Shown one piece after another: positions 35,600 to 43,983 of a stretch of 64,000 nt of DNA. Within the stretch, counting starts at the first letter, position 1. Every line of letters begins with the position of its first letter. The DNA lies in the NCBI GenBank assembly GCA_900757615.1, contig CAAEON010000015.1:1-64000 (forward strand). Direction: 5' to 3'. Made by a program: the position numbers and the translations under genes. This stretch comes from an uncultured Collinsella sp. Lineage in GTDB: Bacteria > Actinomycetota > Coriobacteriia > Coriobacteriales > Coriobacteriaceae. The notes below the pieces were generated by a model. The model did no database searches, was not told where the DNA came from, and was given only the letters and a program-made list of their open reading frames with translations.

Positions 35600-35683
35600 G
35601 GACGCACGGCGTTCGGGTACAATGACAGGAATCTTGTCAGCTACTGCGCCGTTATTTGTGGCGCTTTTTGAAAGGACGAACCT

Positions 35684-36379
35684 ATGAACGATATCCAGGG
35701 CTATCAGAACGGCCCCGTCGAGAGCGGCGCAAGCCGCGCCAAGGAGATGTCGCCGCGCGCGTACAATCTCGCCATGTCTGCCCTGATCTTCTTGGGCTTT
35801 TGCGCCATGGGCGCCGGCGCCTACTTTACGAGCACCATGTCGTTTGCGCGCATGATGATGAGCGGCGCCGCCTTGCCGCTGGTCTTTGGCTCGTTTATTT
35901 TGACCATCGTCGGCATGGTCATGATGTCGGCCGCCGCCAGCAAGCAGTCCGTGGGCCTGTCCCTTGTGGGCTACGTAATCTTTGCGAGTACCTTTGGCCT
36001 GACCGCGTCATTTGGTCTTGCCAACTACGACCTGCCCACCATCAACACTGCCTTTATCGCCACAGCCGCCATCACCTTTGTCTTTGGCGCCTTGGGCGTG
36101 ACGTTCCCCAAGTTTTTCCAGCGCGTATATGGCATCGGTTTTGGCATTCTGCTCGCCACTATTCTGGTTGAGATCGTGCTGATGTTCATGGGCGTCTCGC
36201 AGACCATCACCGACCTGATCGTGATCGTGGTGTTCGCCGGCTTTATTGGTTACGACACCTATGTTGCCACGACGGTGCCGCCTACGCTGCCCAACGCCGT
36301 GCTCATGGCGTCCAATCTGTTCGTGGACATTATCAACGTGTTCCTGCGCATCCTGAACATCCTTGGCCGTCGCGACTAG
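35684..36379 (+). CDS. Bax inhibitor-1/YccA family membrane protein
   Basis: Protein of 231 residues with a 25-residue polar N-terminus and seven predicted helices. The end of the protein, FIGYDTYVATTVPP...NLFVDIINVFLRILNIL, matches the BAX inhibitor (UPF0005) pattern, including the late aspartates that form the pH-sensing pair. Bacterial members act as proton-regulated calcium leak channels or modulate FtsH. GAAAGGA precedes ATG 35684. It stands alone, ending in a terminator. Confidence 0.88.
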   Translation: MNDIQGYQNGPVESGASRAKEMSPRAYNLAMSALIFLGFCAMGAGAYFTSTMSFARMMMSGAALPLVFGSFILTIVGMVMMSAAASKQSVGLSLVGYVIFASTFGLTASFGLANYDLPTINTAFIATAAITFVFGALGVTFPKFFQRVYGIGFGILLATILVEIVLMFMGVSQTITDLIVIVVFAGFIGYDTYVATTVPPTLPNAVLMASNLFVDIINVFLRILNILGRRD

Positions 36380-36424
36380 TGGCGAATTGCGGCGGTGCTT
36401 GCCGTGCGTGTAAATCGATGCGAA

Positions 36425-36451
36425 AGGCGGTCCTTCGGGGCCGTCTTTTTT
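36425..36451 (+). terminator. Terminator after the Bax inhibitor-like gene
   Basis: A 9-bp stem with two G-T pairs closes on a TTCG tetraloop and is followed by TTTTT. Confidence 0.85.
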
Positions 36452-36516
36452 GTACGCGGCGGGGTATCATGGATGGGAAAAGCCGATAGCGGCAGCGACA
36501 GGAAAGGTGGCCACGT

Positions 36517-37632
36517 ATGGCAGACGTCGACAACAGGAACCGTAACCGCAGGCCTAATCGCGCGGGTCAGACCAATCCCAAGCGCGAGGCCCGTGCCAAG
36601 GCCGCCGAGCGTCACGTGGCAACTGTGTCCGAAGCGTGCACCAAGGATATCGAGCGTTCGCTTGCCGGTGTTCGCGAGTTTGACGGTATGCCTGCCGGCT
36701 TTGTCGCGGCGATGAAGGCCAAGGTTCAGAGTGCTGTGGCCGCCGAAGAACAGGTTGCCGAGGACGTCGAGGGCGCGGAGGCTGCCGAGACCGAGGCAGC
36801 GCTCGAGCCCGTCGAGGAGCCTGCCGAGGAAATCGCTGAAGCTGAGTCCGCGCCTGCTGAGGAGCCCGCTCCGGTTCTGCCCGAGGTCACCGTGCTCGAT
36901 GCCTCCGCCACGCAGGCCATCCTGGACAACGGTCGTGGCTATGCGCAGTTCTGCGACATGGCCGTGCTCGCCTTTGCCTCGTTCACCAACCCGGGCGGTG
37001 GCTATATTCAGGGTTATCTGGGCCAGGAGGCCACGCTGTGCGCCGATTCGTATCTGTACAACGTTCTCGATATACAGCGTAAGTGGTACGGCGAGAACCG
37101 TCGCCGCAACATCAACTGCGAGCTCTATCGCAACCGCGCCCTAGTGGTGCCTGCGGTGCGCTTCGACCGCAACCACGTGCATGCATACGCCGACGTGATC
37201 GTGGCCGCTGCGCCCAACGTTAAGCGCGCCCGCCAGGAGTATCGCGTGAGCGACGATGCTCTGCTGGATGCCCTGCGCGACCGCATCCGCTTTGTGCTCG
37301 CCATCTGCGACGAGCTGGGTCGCGAGAAGCTCGTGCTGGGCGCTTGGGGCTGCGACAACAACGGCTTTGACGCAGAGGCCGTGGCCGAGCTCTTCCGCAA
37401 GGAGCTCGCGTCGGGCGACTTTAAGGTCAAGCAGGTCTTTTTTGCTGTGCCCTCTACGCGCTGGGACGAGGACTTCGCCAAGTTCGAGCACGTGCTGGCA
37501 AACTTCCCCGAGCGCAACGAGGAGTCCTATGCTCAGGTTGCTGCCCGCGCCGCAGCCGCCCGTGCCGCCGAGCAGGCCCAGGCTGCTGCCGAGGACGACG
37601 AGGATGACGATGACTGGCGCAAGTACCTGTAA
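36517..37632 (+). CDS. PARG-like macrodomain protein (TIGR02452-type) with altered QEE motif
   Basis: Protein of 371 residues. The first 125 residues are basic then highly acidic and Glu/Ala/Pro-rich, probably disordered. The macrodomain (about 135-350) carries the family motif NPGGGY (158-163), but the following catalytic QEE reads QEA (Gln170, Glu171, Ala172). In bacterial-type poly(ADP-ribose) glycohydrolases the second Glu is the catalytic acid. A later VLGAWGCDNNGFD segment matches the family's GAWGCG block with changes. The C-terminus is Ala-rich then acidic. The fold is credible; hydrolase activity is doubtful, so it may bind ADP-ribose rather than cleave it. Confidence 0.8.
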   Translation: MADVDNRNRNRRPNRAGQTNPKREARAKAAERHVATVSEACTKDIERSLAGVREFDGMPAGFVAAMKAKVQSAVAAEEQVAEDVEGAEAAETEAALEPVEEPAEEIAEAESAPAEEPAPVLPEVTVLDASATQAILDNGRGYAQFCDMAVLAFASFTNPGGGYIQGYLGQEATLCADSYLYNVLDIQRKWYGENRRRNINCELYRNRALVVPAVRFDRNHVHAYADVIVAAAPNVKRARQEYRVSDDALLDALRDRIRFVLAICDELGREKLVLGAWGCDNNGFDAEAVAELFRKELASGDFKVKQVFFAVPSTRWDEDFAKFEHVLANFPERNEESYAQVAARAAAARAAEQAQAAAEDDEDDDDWRKYL

Positions 37633-37657
37633 TCGGTACATGCTGACAGATAGGTCG

Positions 37658-37692
37658 AGCCGGCGGGAGAGACTGCTCCCGTCGGCTTTTTA
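37658..37692 (+). terminator. Terminator after the macrodomain gene
   Basis: A 12-bp stem with one G-T pair (37658-37669 with 37676-37687), 6-nt loop and TTTT tail. Confidence 0.88.
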
Positions 37693-37710
37693 CTAAAGGA
37701 AGGGCTTACG

Positions 37711-38370
37711 ATGAAAAACGTTCTATGTTTTGGCGACAGCAACACCTATGGTTACGATCCGGCGGGCATGCGCGACGGCACCGCGGTGCGCTATGCGCGG
37801 GATGTGCGCTGGTGTGGCGTGGCCCAACGTGACTTAGGCGAGGGCTGGCATGTAATTGAAGAAGGCCTCAACGGCCGCACGACGGTACGCGACGACATGT
37901 GCCATCTGGACACCAATCTTAACGGCATTCGCGCACTTCCGATGCTGCTCGAGGCCCATAAGCCGCTGGACGCCATTGTGATCATGCTGGGCACCAACGA
38001 CTGTAAGACGGTCTTTAACGTGACAGCTTCCGATATCGCCCGTGGCGCCATGGCGCTGATTCGCGCGGTGCGTGCATTTCCCTGGACCAATGCCGCACCC
38101 TGCCCGCGTATTCTGCTGATGGCGCCTATCAAGATCAAGCCGCAAATCGCCGATGTATATATGACCGACTTTGACGAGCGTTCCGTCGAGGCCTCGGAGC
38201 ATTTTGGTGAGTACTACGCACATGTGGCTGAGCAGTTTGGCTGCGACTTTTTGAATGCCGCCGACTTTGCCGAGCCGGGCGATATCGACTATCTGCATAT
38301 GATGCCCGAAAGCCACGAGAGCCTGGGTCACGCCGTGGCAGCCAAGCTCCAAGAGATGCTCGGTGAGTAG
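37711..38370 (+). CDS. SGNH/GDSL-family hydrolase
   Basis: Cytoplasmic esterase-like protein of 219 residues. Block I is FGDSNTYGYDP with the nucleophilic serine at residue 10, block III is LGTNDCK, and the catalytic Asp-x-x-His appears as DYLHMMPESHESLGHAVA. No signal peptide is present. The arrangement is close to arylesterase/acyl-CoA thioesterase-like SGNH hydrolases. GGAAGGG precedes the start. Natural substrate unknown. Confidence 0.92.
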   Translation: MKNVLCFGDSNTYGYDPAGMRDGTAVRYARDVRWCGVAQRDLGEGWHVIEEGLNGRTTVRDDMCHLDTNLNGIRALPMLLEAHKPLDAIVIMLGTNDCKTVFNVTASDIARGAMALIRAVRAFPWTNAAPCPRILLMAPIKIKPQIADVYMTDFDERSVEASEHFGEYYAHVAEQFGCDFLNAADFAEPGDIDYLHMMPESHESLGHAVAAKLQEMLGE

Positions 38371-38376
38371 CGCGAC

Positions 38377-38421
38377 CCCAAACCACCGCAAAGGTGTCTG
38401 TCCCCTTTGCGGTGGTTTGGG
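38377..38421. terminator. Perfect 18-bp inverted repeat between convergent genes
   Basis: Bases 38377-38394 pair perfectly with 38404-38421 around a 9-nt loop; the loop and its edges read GGTGTCTGTCCCC. It lies between the hydrolase and thiD, which converge, so a bidirectional terminator is likely, although neither side has a strong T tract. The loop resembles REP-like GGGGACAG(A/G)CACC repeats of other genomes. Confidence 0.65.
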
Positions 38422-38430
38422 CTGCGAATC

Positions 38431-39261
38431 TTAATACTGCCACATGTGATTGACGGGGCCGGAACCTTTGCCCATGTCAAAGCCGGCGGCGAGGGCGCCC
38501 GTTAGGTAGGCCTTGCCCGCGTTGACGGCGTCGGCAAGATCCATGCCCTGGGCCAGCGCGCAGGCGATGGCGGACGAGAGCGTGCAGCCGGTGCCGTGCG
38601 TGTTGTCGGTCTCGATGCGCTTGTGGCGGAACCACGTGGTGAGTGGATCTCCCAGATGGTTGCCCTCGTCATCGAGTGGCGCGGGTTCGGCCAGTACATC
38701 GTTGGCCTCGTTGACAAGATGACCACCCTTAACGAGGGATGCGCAACCAAAGCGGCGGGTGAGGAGCATGGCAGCATTTTGCTGCGTGCGCTCGGAGTCG
38801 ACCTCGTAGTCGAGCAGGGCCATGGCCTCGGGAATATTGGGTGTGATAACCGTCGCTAGCGGGAACAGGCGGCGGGTGAGCGCCTCGGCGGCATCTTCGG
38901 CAATCAGCCGTGCGCCCGAGGTGGCTACCATGACGGGGTCGACTACAACGTTTGTCGCGTTCCAGGCGCTCAGGCGGTCGGCGATAACATCGATAATCTC
39001 GGCAGAGGAAACCATGCCAATCTTGACGGCGTTGGGGCGGATATCGTCAAAAACGGCATCGATCTGCGCCGCGACAATATCCGGGGAGATGTTCTGCACG
39101 GCGGTGACGCCCAGGGTGTTCTGTGCGGTGATGGCGGTGATGGCCGTCTCGGCATACAGGCGGTGCGCCGTGATGGTCTTGATGTCGGCCTGAATGCCGG
39201 CGCCGCCGCTGGAATCGGATCCTGCGATGGATAGAACGGCAGGTACCTTACTGCGATCCAT
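38431..39261 (-). CDS. thiD: Hydroxymethylpyrimidine/phosphomethylpyrimidine kinase
   Basis: Ribokinase-fold enzyme of 276 residues. It shows the ThiD start VLSIAGSDSSGGAGIQADIKT, VDPVMVATSGARLI in the middle, and the anion hole and base in NTHGTGCTLSSAIACAL. It phosphorylates HMP and HMP-P for thiamine synthesis. AAGGGAGC precedes the start, and a perfect TATAAT lies on the minus strand at 39313-39308. thiC, the enzyme that makes its substrate, is the upstream gene on the same strand. Confidence 0.96.
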   Translation of the reverse strand: MDRSKVPAVLSIAGSDSSGGAGIQADIKTITAHRLYAETAITAITAQNTLGVTAVQNISPDIVAAQIDAVFDDIRPNAVKIGMVSSAEIIDVIADRLSAWNATNVVVDPVMVATSGARLIAEDAAEALTRRLFPLATVITPNIPEAMALLDYEVDSERTQQNAAMLLTRRFGCASLVKGGHLVNEANDVLAEPAPLDDEGNHLGDPLTTWFRHKRIETDNTHGTGCTLSSAIACALAQGMDLADAVNAGKAYLTGALAAGFDMGKGSGPVNHMWQY

Positions 39262-39318
39262 GTTCGCTCCCTTGTTCGGTCGGAATCAAATGGGTCTATA
39301 AGCCAGCATTATAAAGAT

Positions 39319-39348
39319 GCCCGGGCCGACTCTATGTCGAACCCGGGC
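39319..39348 (-). terminator. Hairpin between thiC and thiD
   Basis: GCCCGGG and CGAC on the left arm (39319-39330) pair with the right arm (39336-39348) apart from a small internal mismatch. On the minus strand it is followed by CATCTTTAT, a weak T run, and by the thiD -10 box. Confidence 0.5.
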
Positions 39349-39443
39349 GGGCGATGCAATCTTTACGCAAATGCAAGCAAATGTTCACACGTCAACAATT
39401 GACAGGCACCGGCTCGCCGCCAGAAGCGGCCGCGGCGACAGGG

Positions 39444-40778
39444 CTAGTCCTCCATGCCGAGGTCGATCGTGGTGCCCTCGAAGATCTTGTTGACGGTGCG
39501 GACGGCGCACATCTTGCCACACATAGTGCAAGTGCCCTCGGTGGCGGCGGGGGACTCCTCGTAGCGCTTCTTGCCCGTAACCGGGTCGAGCGCGCACTTC
39601 CACATGGCGTCCCAGTCGAGCTTGCGGCGTGCCTGGCCCATCTTGTCGTCCATGTCGCGGGCGTGGGGCACCTTTTTGGCGATGTCGGCGGCGTGTGCGG
39701 CGATCTTGGTGGCCATGAGGCCGTCGAGCACATCCTGGGCGTTGGGCAGGCATAGGTGCTCTGCCGGTGTCACGTAGCACAGGAAGTCGGCGCCGGAGCT
39801 GGCGGAGATGGCGCCACCGATGGCGGCGGTGATGTGGTCGTAACCCACGCCGATATCGGTCACCAGCGGCCCGAGCACATAGAACGGGGCGTTGTGGCAC
39901 AGGCGCTTCTGCAGCTTCATGTTGGCGGCGATCTCGTCGAGCGCCATGTGACCCGGGCCCTCGACCATGACCTGGACGCCGGCTGCCCAAGCGCGCTTGC
40001 ACAGCTTGCCGAGCTCGATCATCTCGGCGGTCTCGGTGGCGTCGTTGGAGTCGTAGAGGCAGCCCGGGCGGCAGGAGTCGCCGAGCGAAATCGTCACGTC
40101 GTACTCGTGGCAAATCTCGAGCAGCTCGTCAAAGAACTCGTAGAAGGGGTTTTCGTTGCCGGTGACCTCCATCCATCCAAACAGCAGCGAGCCGCCGCGG
40201 CTCACGATATTCATCAGGCGGCCGGTCTCCTTAAAGGTCTTGGTGACCGACTTGTTGATGCCGCAGTGGATGGTCATAAAGTCCACGCCGTCCTCGGCAT
40301 GCGCGCGCACGACCTCGAACAGATCGTCCTTGGTAAGCTTGACCAGTGGCTTTTCCATGTAGCCGATGGCGTCGTACATGGGGACGGTGCCCACCATGAG
40401 CGGCGTCTCGTCGATGAGCTGCTGGCGGAACTGGCGTGTCTTGCCCGAGTTGGAGAGGTCCATGATGGCGTCGGCGCCAAAGTCCTCGGCAATCTTGACT
40501 TTCTTCCATTCCTCGGCGGCATCGGCCTTGTCGCCCGAGATGCCCAGGTTGACGTTGACCTTGGTGGACAGGCCCTCGCCGACACCAAAGGCGCGCATGC
40601 CCTTTTTGATGTGCACGATGTTGGCGGGGATGGCGATGCGGCCGTCGGCCACGCGCTCGCGGATGTACTCGGGGTCGCGATGCTCTCGCTCGGCGACTTC
40701 CTTCATCTGCGGCGTGATCTGCCCTGCGCGGGCGAAGTCGATTTGCGTGACGAGCTTGGACTCGGTCTGTGTGCTCAT
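39444..40778 (-). CDS. thiC: Phosphomethylpyrimidine synthase ThiC
   Basis: Radical SAM enzyme of 444 residues that turns aminoimidazole ribotide into HMP-P. This is the short form without the N-terminal extension of E. coli ThiC. The C-terminal cluster motif is CTMCGKMC, and substrate-binding blocks such as VNVNLGISGDKA, DLSNSG, SRGGSLLFGWM, SLGDSCRPGC and VEGPGHMALDEI are all present. Start ATG 40778 has AAGGGAG upstream; an in-frame GTG/ATG further up lies inside the riboswitch. Controlled by the TPP riboswitch at 40787-40882. Confidence 0.97.
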   Translation of the reverse strand: MSTQTESKLVTQIDFARAGQITPQMKEVAEREHRDPEYIRERVADGRIAIPANIVHIKKGMRAFGVGEGLSTKVNVNLGISGDKADAAEEWKKVKIAEDFGADAIMDLSNSGKTRQFRQQLIDETPLMVGTVPMYDAIGYMEKPLVKLTKDDLFEVVRAHAEDGVDFMTIHCGINKSVTKTFKETGRLMNIVSRGGSLLFGWMEVTGNENPFYEFFDELLEICHEYDVTISLGDSCRPGCLYDSNDATETAEMIELGKLCKRAWAAGVQVMVEGPGHMALDEIAANMKLQKRLCHNAPFYVLGPLVTDIGVGYDHITAAIGGAISASSGADFLCYVTPAEHLCLPNAQDVLDGLMATKIAAHAADIAKKVPHARDMDDKMGQARRKLDWDAMWKCALDPVTGKKRYEESPAATEGTCTMCGKMCAVRTVNKIFEGTTIDLGMED

Positions 40779-40786
40779 TGGCACGG

Positions 40787-40882
40787 CTCCCTTCGTTGGC
40801 ATTACCCATATCAGGTTTGCGGGTCAGGGCGGGCGCGCCCAGTCTCAGCCTGCCGTCTTGTCCTGCAAGCTCCCCGTTTATG
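40787..40882 (-). promoter_or_regulatory. TPP riboswitch (THI element) before thiC
   Basis: On the minus strand the leader contains ACGGGGAGC, then GGCTGAGAC, then CCTGATATGGGTAATGCC and CGAAGGGA, the conserved core of the thiamine pyrophosphate riboswitch. The last bases (AAGGGAG) are also the ribosome binding site of thiC, so ligand binding would hide it directly. A TATACT at 40899-40894 on the same strand is a good -10 box. Confidence 0.95.
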
Positions 40883-40949
40883 TGGTGGGCTCAAGTATAG
40901 CCTGAATGGGTACGATTGACGCGATGAGCATGCCCATGGGGAGGCGAAC

Positions 40950-41465
40950 ATGGAAGACAAGCATCTATATCGAGAGGCGCAATGGGATGTATCGGTCGAG
41001 GAGGGCCGTGCCCATCATGGACTGGTTGCAATTGGTTTTGCGATCCTTGTCGTGATGGTGATTGCCTGTTGTATCTGGACGTTTGGTGGTCGCGGCGGCG
41101 CTTCCTGGGAGTTTGAGGCCGACGATGCCCTGCCGATCATGACGGTGAAGGTCACTGGCGGTAATACGGTGGCCGCGCCGGGCGACTATTGGTATCCGTG
41201 CGACGAGTTTGTGCAGCTGCAGCTGAGTGGTGGGTCCATTCCAGGTGAAGAAATCGAACGCGTGACGTTTGACGCGGCGCTCAAAACGCTCACGGTGAAG
41301 CTCAAAGATCAAGGAGATGTGCCCACGACTATGGATATCGCCCTGACGGAATGGCGTCTGGAGCCCCCGACGGGTGTTGCGGTGTCCGAGGTGGAACATG
41401 TCAAGATTACCTATCAGGACGGTTCGACAAACGGGATTGCAAAGGCCGACGGTCTAGCGGAATAG
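40950..41465 (+). CDS. Hypothetical single-pass membrane protein
   Basis: Not recognised. The 171-residue protein has a short polar N-terminus, one hydrophobic helix at about 24-46 (GLVAIGFAILVVMVIACCIW) and an extracytoplasmic domain of about 120 residues with beta-rich pattern (WEFEADDALPIMTVKVTGGNTV, ALKTLTVKLKDQG). GGGAGGCG precedes ATG 40950. Topology probably N-in, C-out. The gene is divergent from thiC and stands alone. No homologue comes to mind. Confidence 0.75.
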   Translation: MEDKHLYREAQWDVSVEEGRAHHGLVAIGFAILVVMVIACCIWTFGGRGGASWEFEADDALPIMTVKVTGGNTVAAPGDYWYPCDEFVQLQLSGGSIPGEEIERVTFDAALKTLTVKLKDQGDVPTTMDIALTEWRLEPPTGVAVSEVEHVKITYQDGSTNGIAKADGLAE

Positions 41466-41505
41466 GTGTCGAGCCTAGGCAGCACATTCAAAAGTAGCGG
41501 TGGTC

Positions 41506-42315
41506 CTACAAGGCCTGTTCGTTCAGGAAGACCAAAGTGTTTTTATTTGAAAGCTCGGGAAAGTGACGATAACCAACGTCGAACGCGGTGAGCCCGCTTA
41601 CATCCTCGAGCTTGTTTTCTGCCATCCAGCGCACCATGGAGCCGCGTGCCTTTTTGCTGGCGGTCGAGCGCTGGATGGGCTTGCCGTTGCGGATGCCTTC
41701 GCCAAAGAGGCATGTGACGACCGAGACATCGGTGGTGAGGCGGGGCAGAACGGCTTTGGCGTATTCCGCACTGGCGAGGTTGACGATCGTAGCGTTGGAG
41801 CCCGCCGGAGCGATGGCCCGTGCGAGCTTGTCGCCCCAAAACGCGTAGAGGTCTCGGGCATCGTCGACGGCAAGCTTCGCGCCCATCTCCAGCCGATACG
41901 GTTCAACGGCATGAAAGGGGCGTACGCATCCGTAAAGGCCCGAGAGGATCCATAGATGGTCTTGCAGCCAGTCGAGCTGTGCGGCATCCATGACCTCGGG
42001 CGCCATGCTCTGGTATTGAATGCCGTGATAGGACATGACGGCAGGGGAGAGGTGACGGGCGAGTTCGGGATTGTCGAGATCGCCGTTTTTCAGGATGAAC
42101 CCGAACTCATGCAGGGTGTTGAGGCAAGGCCCCAGCAGTTTGTCACTCACGTTCCATAGCGCTTGCAGGCCGCCGCTGCCTTCATTTCGTTCGATATCTA
42201 GCAGTGCGCGGTGGAGGCGAGCCGTCTCGTGCGCAAAAGGTGGAATGCCCAGGACTTCAAAAGCATCTTGGGCCGCGCGCATCTGCTTGGCGGGCGAAAT
42301 GATGATCTGCAGCAT
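41506..42315 (-). CDS. yaaA: Peroxide stress protein YaaA (DUF328)
   Basis: Protein of 269 residues beginning MLQIIISPAKQM, the hallmark start of YaaA. Other family blocks include AVMSYHGIQYQSM-type and ILSGLYGCVRPFHAVEPYRLEMG, and VNLASAEYAKAV. In E. coli YaaA lowers free iron and DNA damage during peroxide stress and binds DNA. GAGGAGAG precedes ATG at 42315; the reading frame continues upstream only through the long hairpin. Confidence 0.93.
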   Translation of the reverse strand: MLQIIISPAKQMRAAQDAFEVLGIPPFAHETARLHRALLDIERNEGSGGLQALWNVSDKLLGPCLNTLHEFGFILKNGDLDNPELARHLSPAVMSYHGIQYQSMAPEVMDAAQLDWLQDHLWILSGLYGCVRPFHAVEPYRLEMGAKLAVDDARDLYAFWGDKLARAIAPAGSNATIVNLASAEYAKAVLPRLTTDVSVVTCLFGEGIRNGKPIQRSTASKKARGSMVRWMAENKLEDVSGLTAFDVGYRHFPELSNKNTLVFLNEQAL

Positions 42316-42338
42316 GGACTCTCCTCTGCCAAAAAGGA

Positions 42339-42405
42339 AGTTGCGGTGGAATACGGTCTGTTTTGGCCGTTTATGGGCCAGTTTAGTCCGTATTTCACCG
42401 CAACT
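42339..42405. repeat. Long inverted repeat with 18-bp arms
   Basis: Bases 42339-42356 pair with 42388-42405 with one G-T pair. The 31-nt loop holds a nested TGGCC/GGCCA hairpin. It fills the spacer between the aminopeptidase stop and yaaA, both on the minus strand. Confidence 0.65.
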
Positions 42406-42419
42406 GATGAAGGGGCTGG

Positions 42420-43817
42420 TTAGGCGCGCTCGAGGAAGGCTTTGTAGCCGCGGTAGGCCTCGTAGATGTCGGCCTTGTTGGCGACCTCCCACAGGGCGTG
42501 CATGGACAGGACGGCAACGCCGGAGTCGATGACGTTCATGCCGTACTTGGCCATGATGTAGGCGATGGTGCCGCCGCCGCCCGCGTTGACGCGACCGAGC
42601 TCGCAGGTCTGGAAGTCCACGCCGGCCTCGTCCATGATGTCGCGGATGAGGGCCACGTACTCGGCGTCGGCGTCGTTGGAGCCGCCCTTGCCGCGGCTGC
42701 CCGTGTATTTGTTAAAACACAGGCCGCGACCCATGAAGGCGGCGTTCTTGGTCTCGAACTTGCCGGCGTAGCCCGGGTCAAAGCCGGCGGACACGTCAGA
42801 GGAGAGCATGCGGCTGCGGGCGAGTGCGCGGCGCAGGGCCAGCGGGCTGCTCTCGCCGGCGAGCGTCATGATCTCGGCGACGGTGTTCTCGAAGAAACGA
42901 CTCGTCATGCCGGTGGCGCCCACGGAGCCGATCTCCTCCTTGTCGACGATGAGCGTGATGCTCGTGCGCTCGACGTCTGCCACGTTGATCTGAGCGAGCA
43001 TGGAGGGGTAGGCGCAGACGCGGTCGTCGTGGCCATAGCCCAAGATCATGGAGCGGTCGAGACCCATGTCGCGGGCGGGGCCGGCGGGCACGACCTCGAT
43101 CTCGGCAGAGAGGAAGTCCTCCTCCTCGACGTCGTACTGTTCCTTGAGGATGTCCAGGAACATCTGTTTGACGGGCTCCTTGGGGGCGTCCTTGTCGTCC
43201 TCGTCAAACTTGACGGGGCGGCCGCCCACGATCACGTCGAGGATCTCGGCGTCGACGGCGTCCTTGGCGGGCTTGGACATCTGCTCGCTCGAGAGGTGGA
43301 TCAGCAGGTCGGAGATGGTAAAGACCGGGTCGTCCGCCTTGTCGCCGATGTTGATGTCGACGGTGGTGCCGTCCTTTTTGCAGATGACGCCCACAAGCGC
43401 GAGCGGGGAGGCTACCCAGTGGTAGCTCTTGACGCCGCCGTAGTAGTGCGTGTCGAGGTAGGCCATGTCGCCGGCCTCGAAGGCGGGGTTTTGCTTGAGG
43501 TCCAGGCGCGGCGAGTCCACGTGGGCGCCCAGGATGTTAAAGCCCTGCTCGAGCGGGGCGGTGCCCAGGTTGACAAGCATGAGGTCCTTGCCATGGTTGG
43601 CGGCGTACACCTTGTCGCCTGCCTTGAGCTCGCGGCCTTCGGCGATTACGGTCTCCAGGTCGACGTATCCCGCCTCCTCGGCCATCTTGATGCCGGTCTT
43701 GACGCACAAGCGCTCGGTCTTGTTCTCGCTCAAAAACTGCTTATAGCCGCGGCAAAGCTCCTCGAGCTCCTCGACTTGCTGTGGCGTGTACTTTTTCCAT
43801 GCGCAGGGACGCTCCAT
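42420..43817 (-). CDS. M18 family aminopeptidase
   Basis: Zinc aminopeptidase of 465 residues. The metal and catalytic blocks of M18 are visible: GAHVDSPRLDLK, DKEEIGSVGATG, and HDDRVCAYP; the late GGGGTIAYIMAKYGMNVIDSGV and SMHALWEVANKAD carry the last ligand. It releases acidic or neutral N-terminal residues from peptides in the cytoplasm. AAAGGAG precedes ATG 43817; the much longer in-frame extension to 44378 runs antisense through polA and is not real. Confidence 0.93.
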   Translation of the reverse strand: MERPCAWKKYTPQQVEELEELCRGYKQFLSENKTERLCVKTGIKMAEEAGYVDLETVIAEGRELKAGDKVYAANHGKDLMLVNLGTAPLEQGFNILGAHVDSPRLDLKQNPAFEAGDMAYLDTHYYGGVKSYHWVASPLALVGVICKKDGTTVDINIGDKADDPVFTISDLLIHLSSEQMSKPAKDAVDAEILDVIVGGRPVKFDEDDKDAPKEPVKQMFLDILKEQYDVEEEDFLSAEIEVVPAGPARDMGLDRSMILGYGHDDRVCAYPSMLAQINVADVERTSITLIVDKEEIGSVGATGMTSRFFENTVAEIMTLAGESSPLALRRALARSRMLSSDVSAGFDPGYAGKFETKNAAFMGRGLCFNKYTGSRGKGGSNDADAEYVALIRDIMDEAGVDFQTCELGRVNAGGGGTIAYIMAKYGMNVIDSGVAVLSMHALWEVANKADIYEAYRGYKAFLERA

Positions 43818-43983
43818 GACGCAGGCTCCTTTCGGATCGATCGTGCTGGTTGATGTACCTTGAGCCATCGTATCACGCGCGGGCTCACGGTGGCGGGGGA
43901 GCTTGATGTGCGGTGGCCGCGGGGCGGGGAGCGTGTAAACTGGTGTGAGCAAACCGTGCCCAGCCCAAAGCGAGGTATTCAAT

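Noticed and set aside
42498..43853. 451-codon open frame antisense to the M18 aminopeptidase
   Set aside because: Product rich in Val, Gly, Ala and His repeats, typical of an antisense shadow; the sense gene has all metal motifs.
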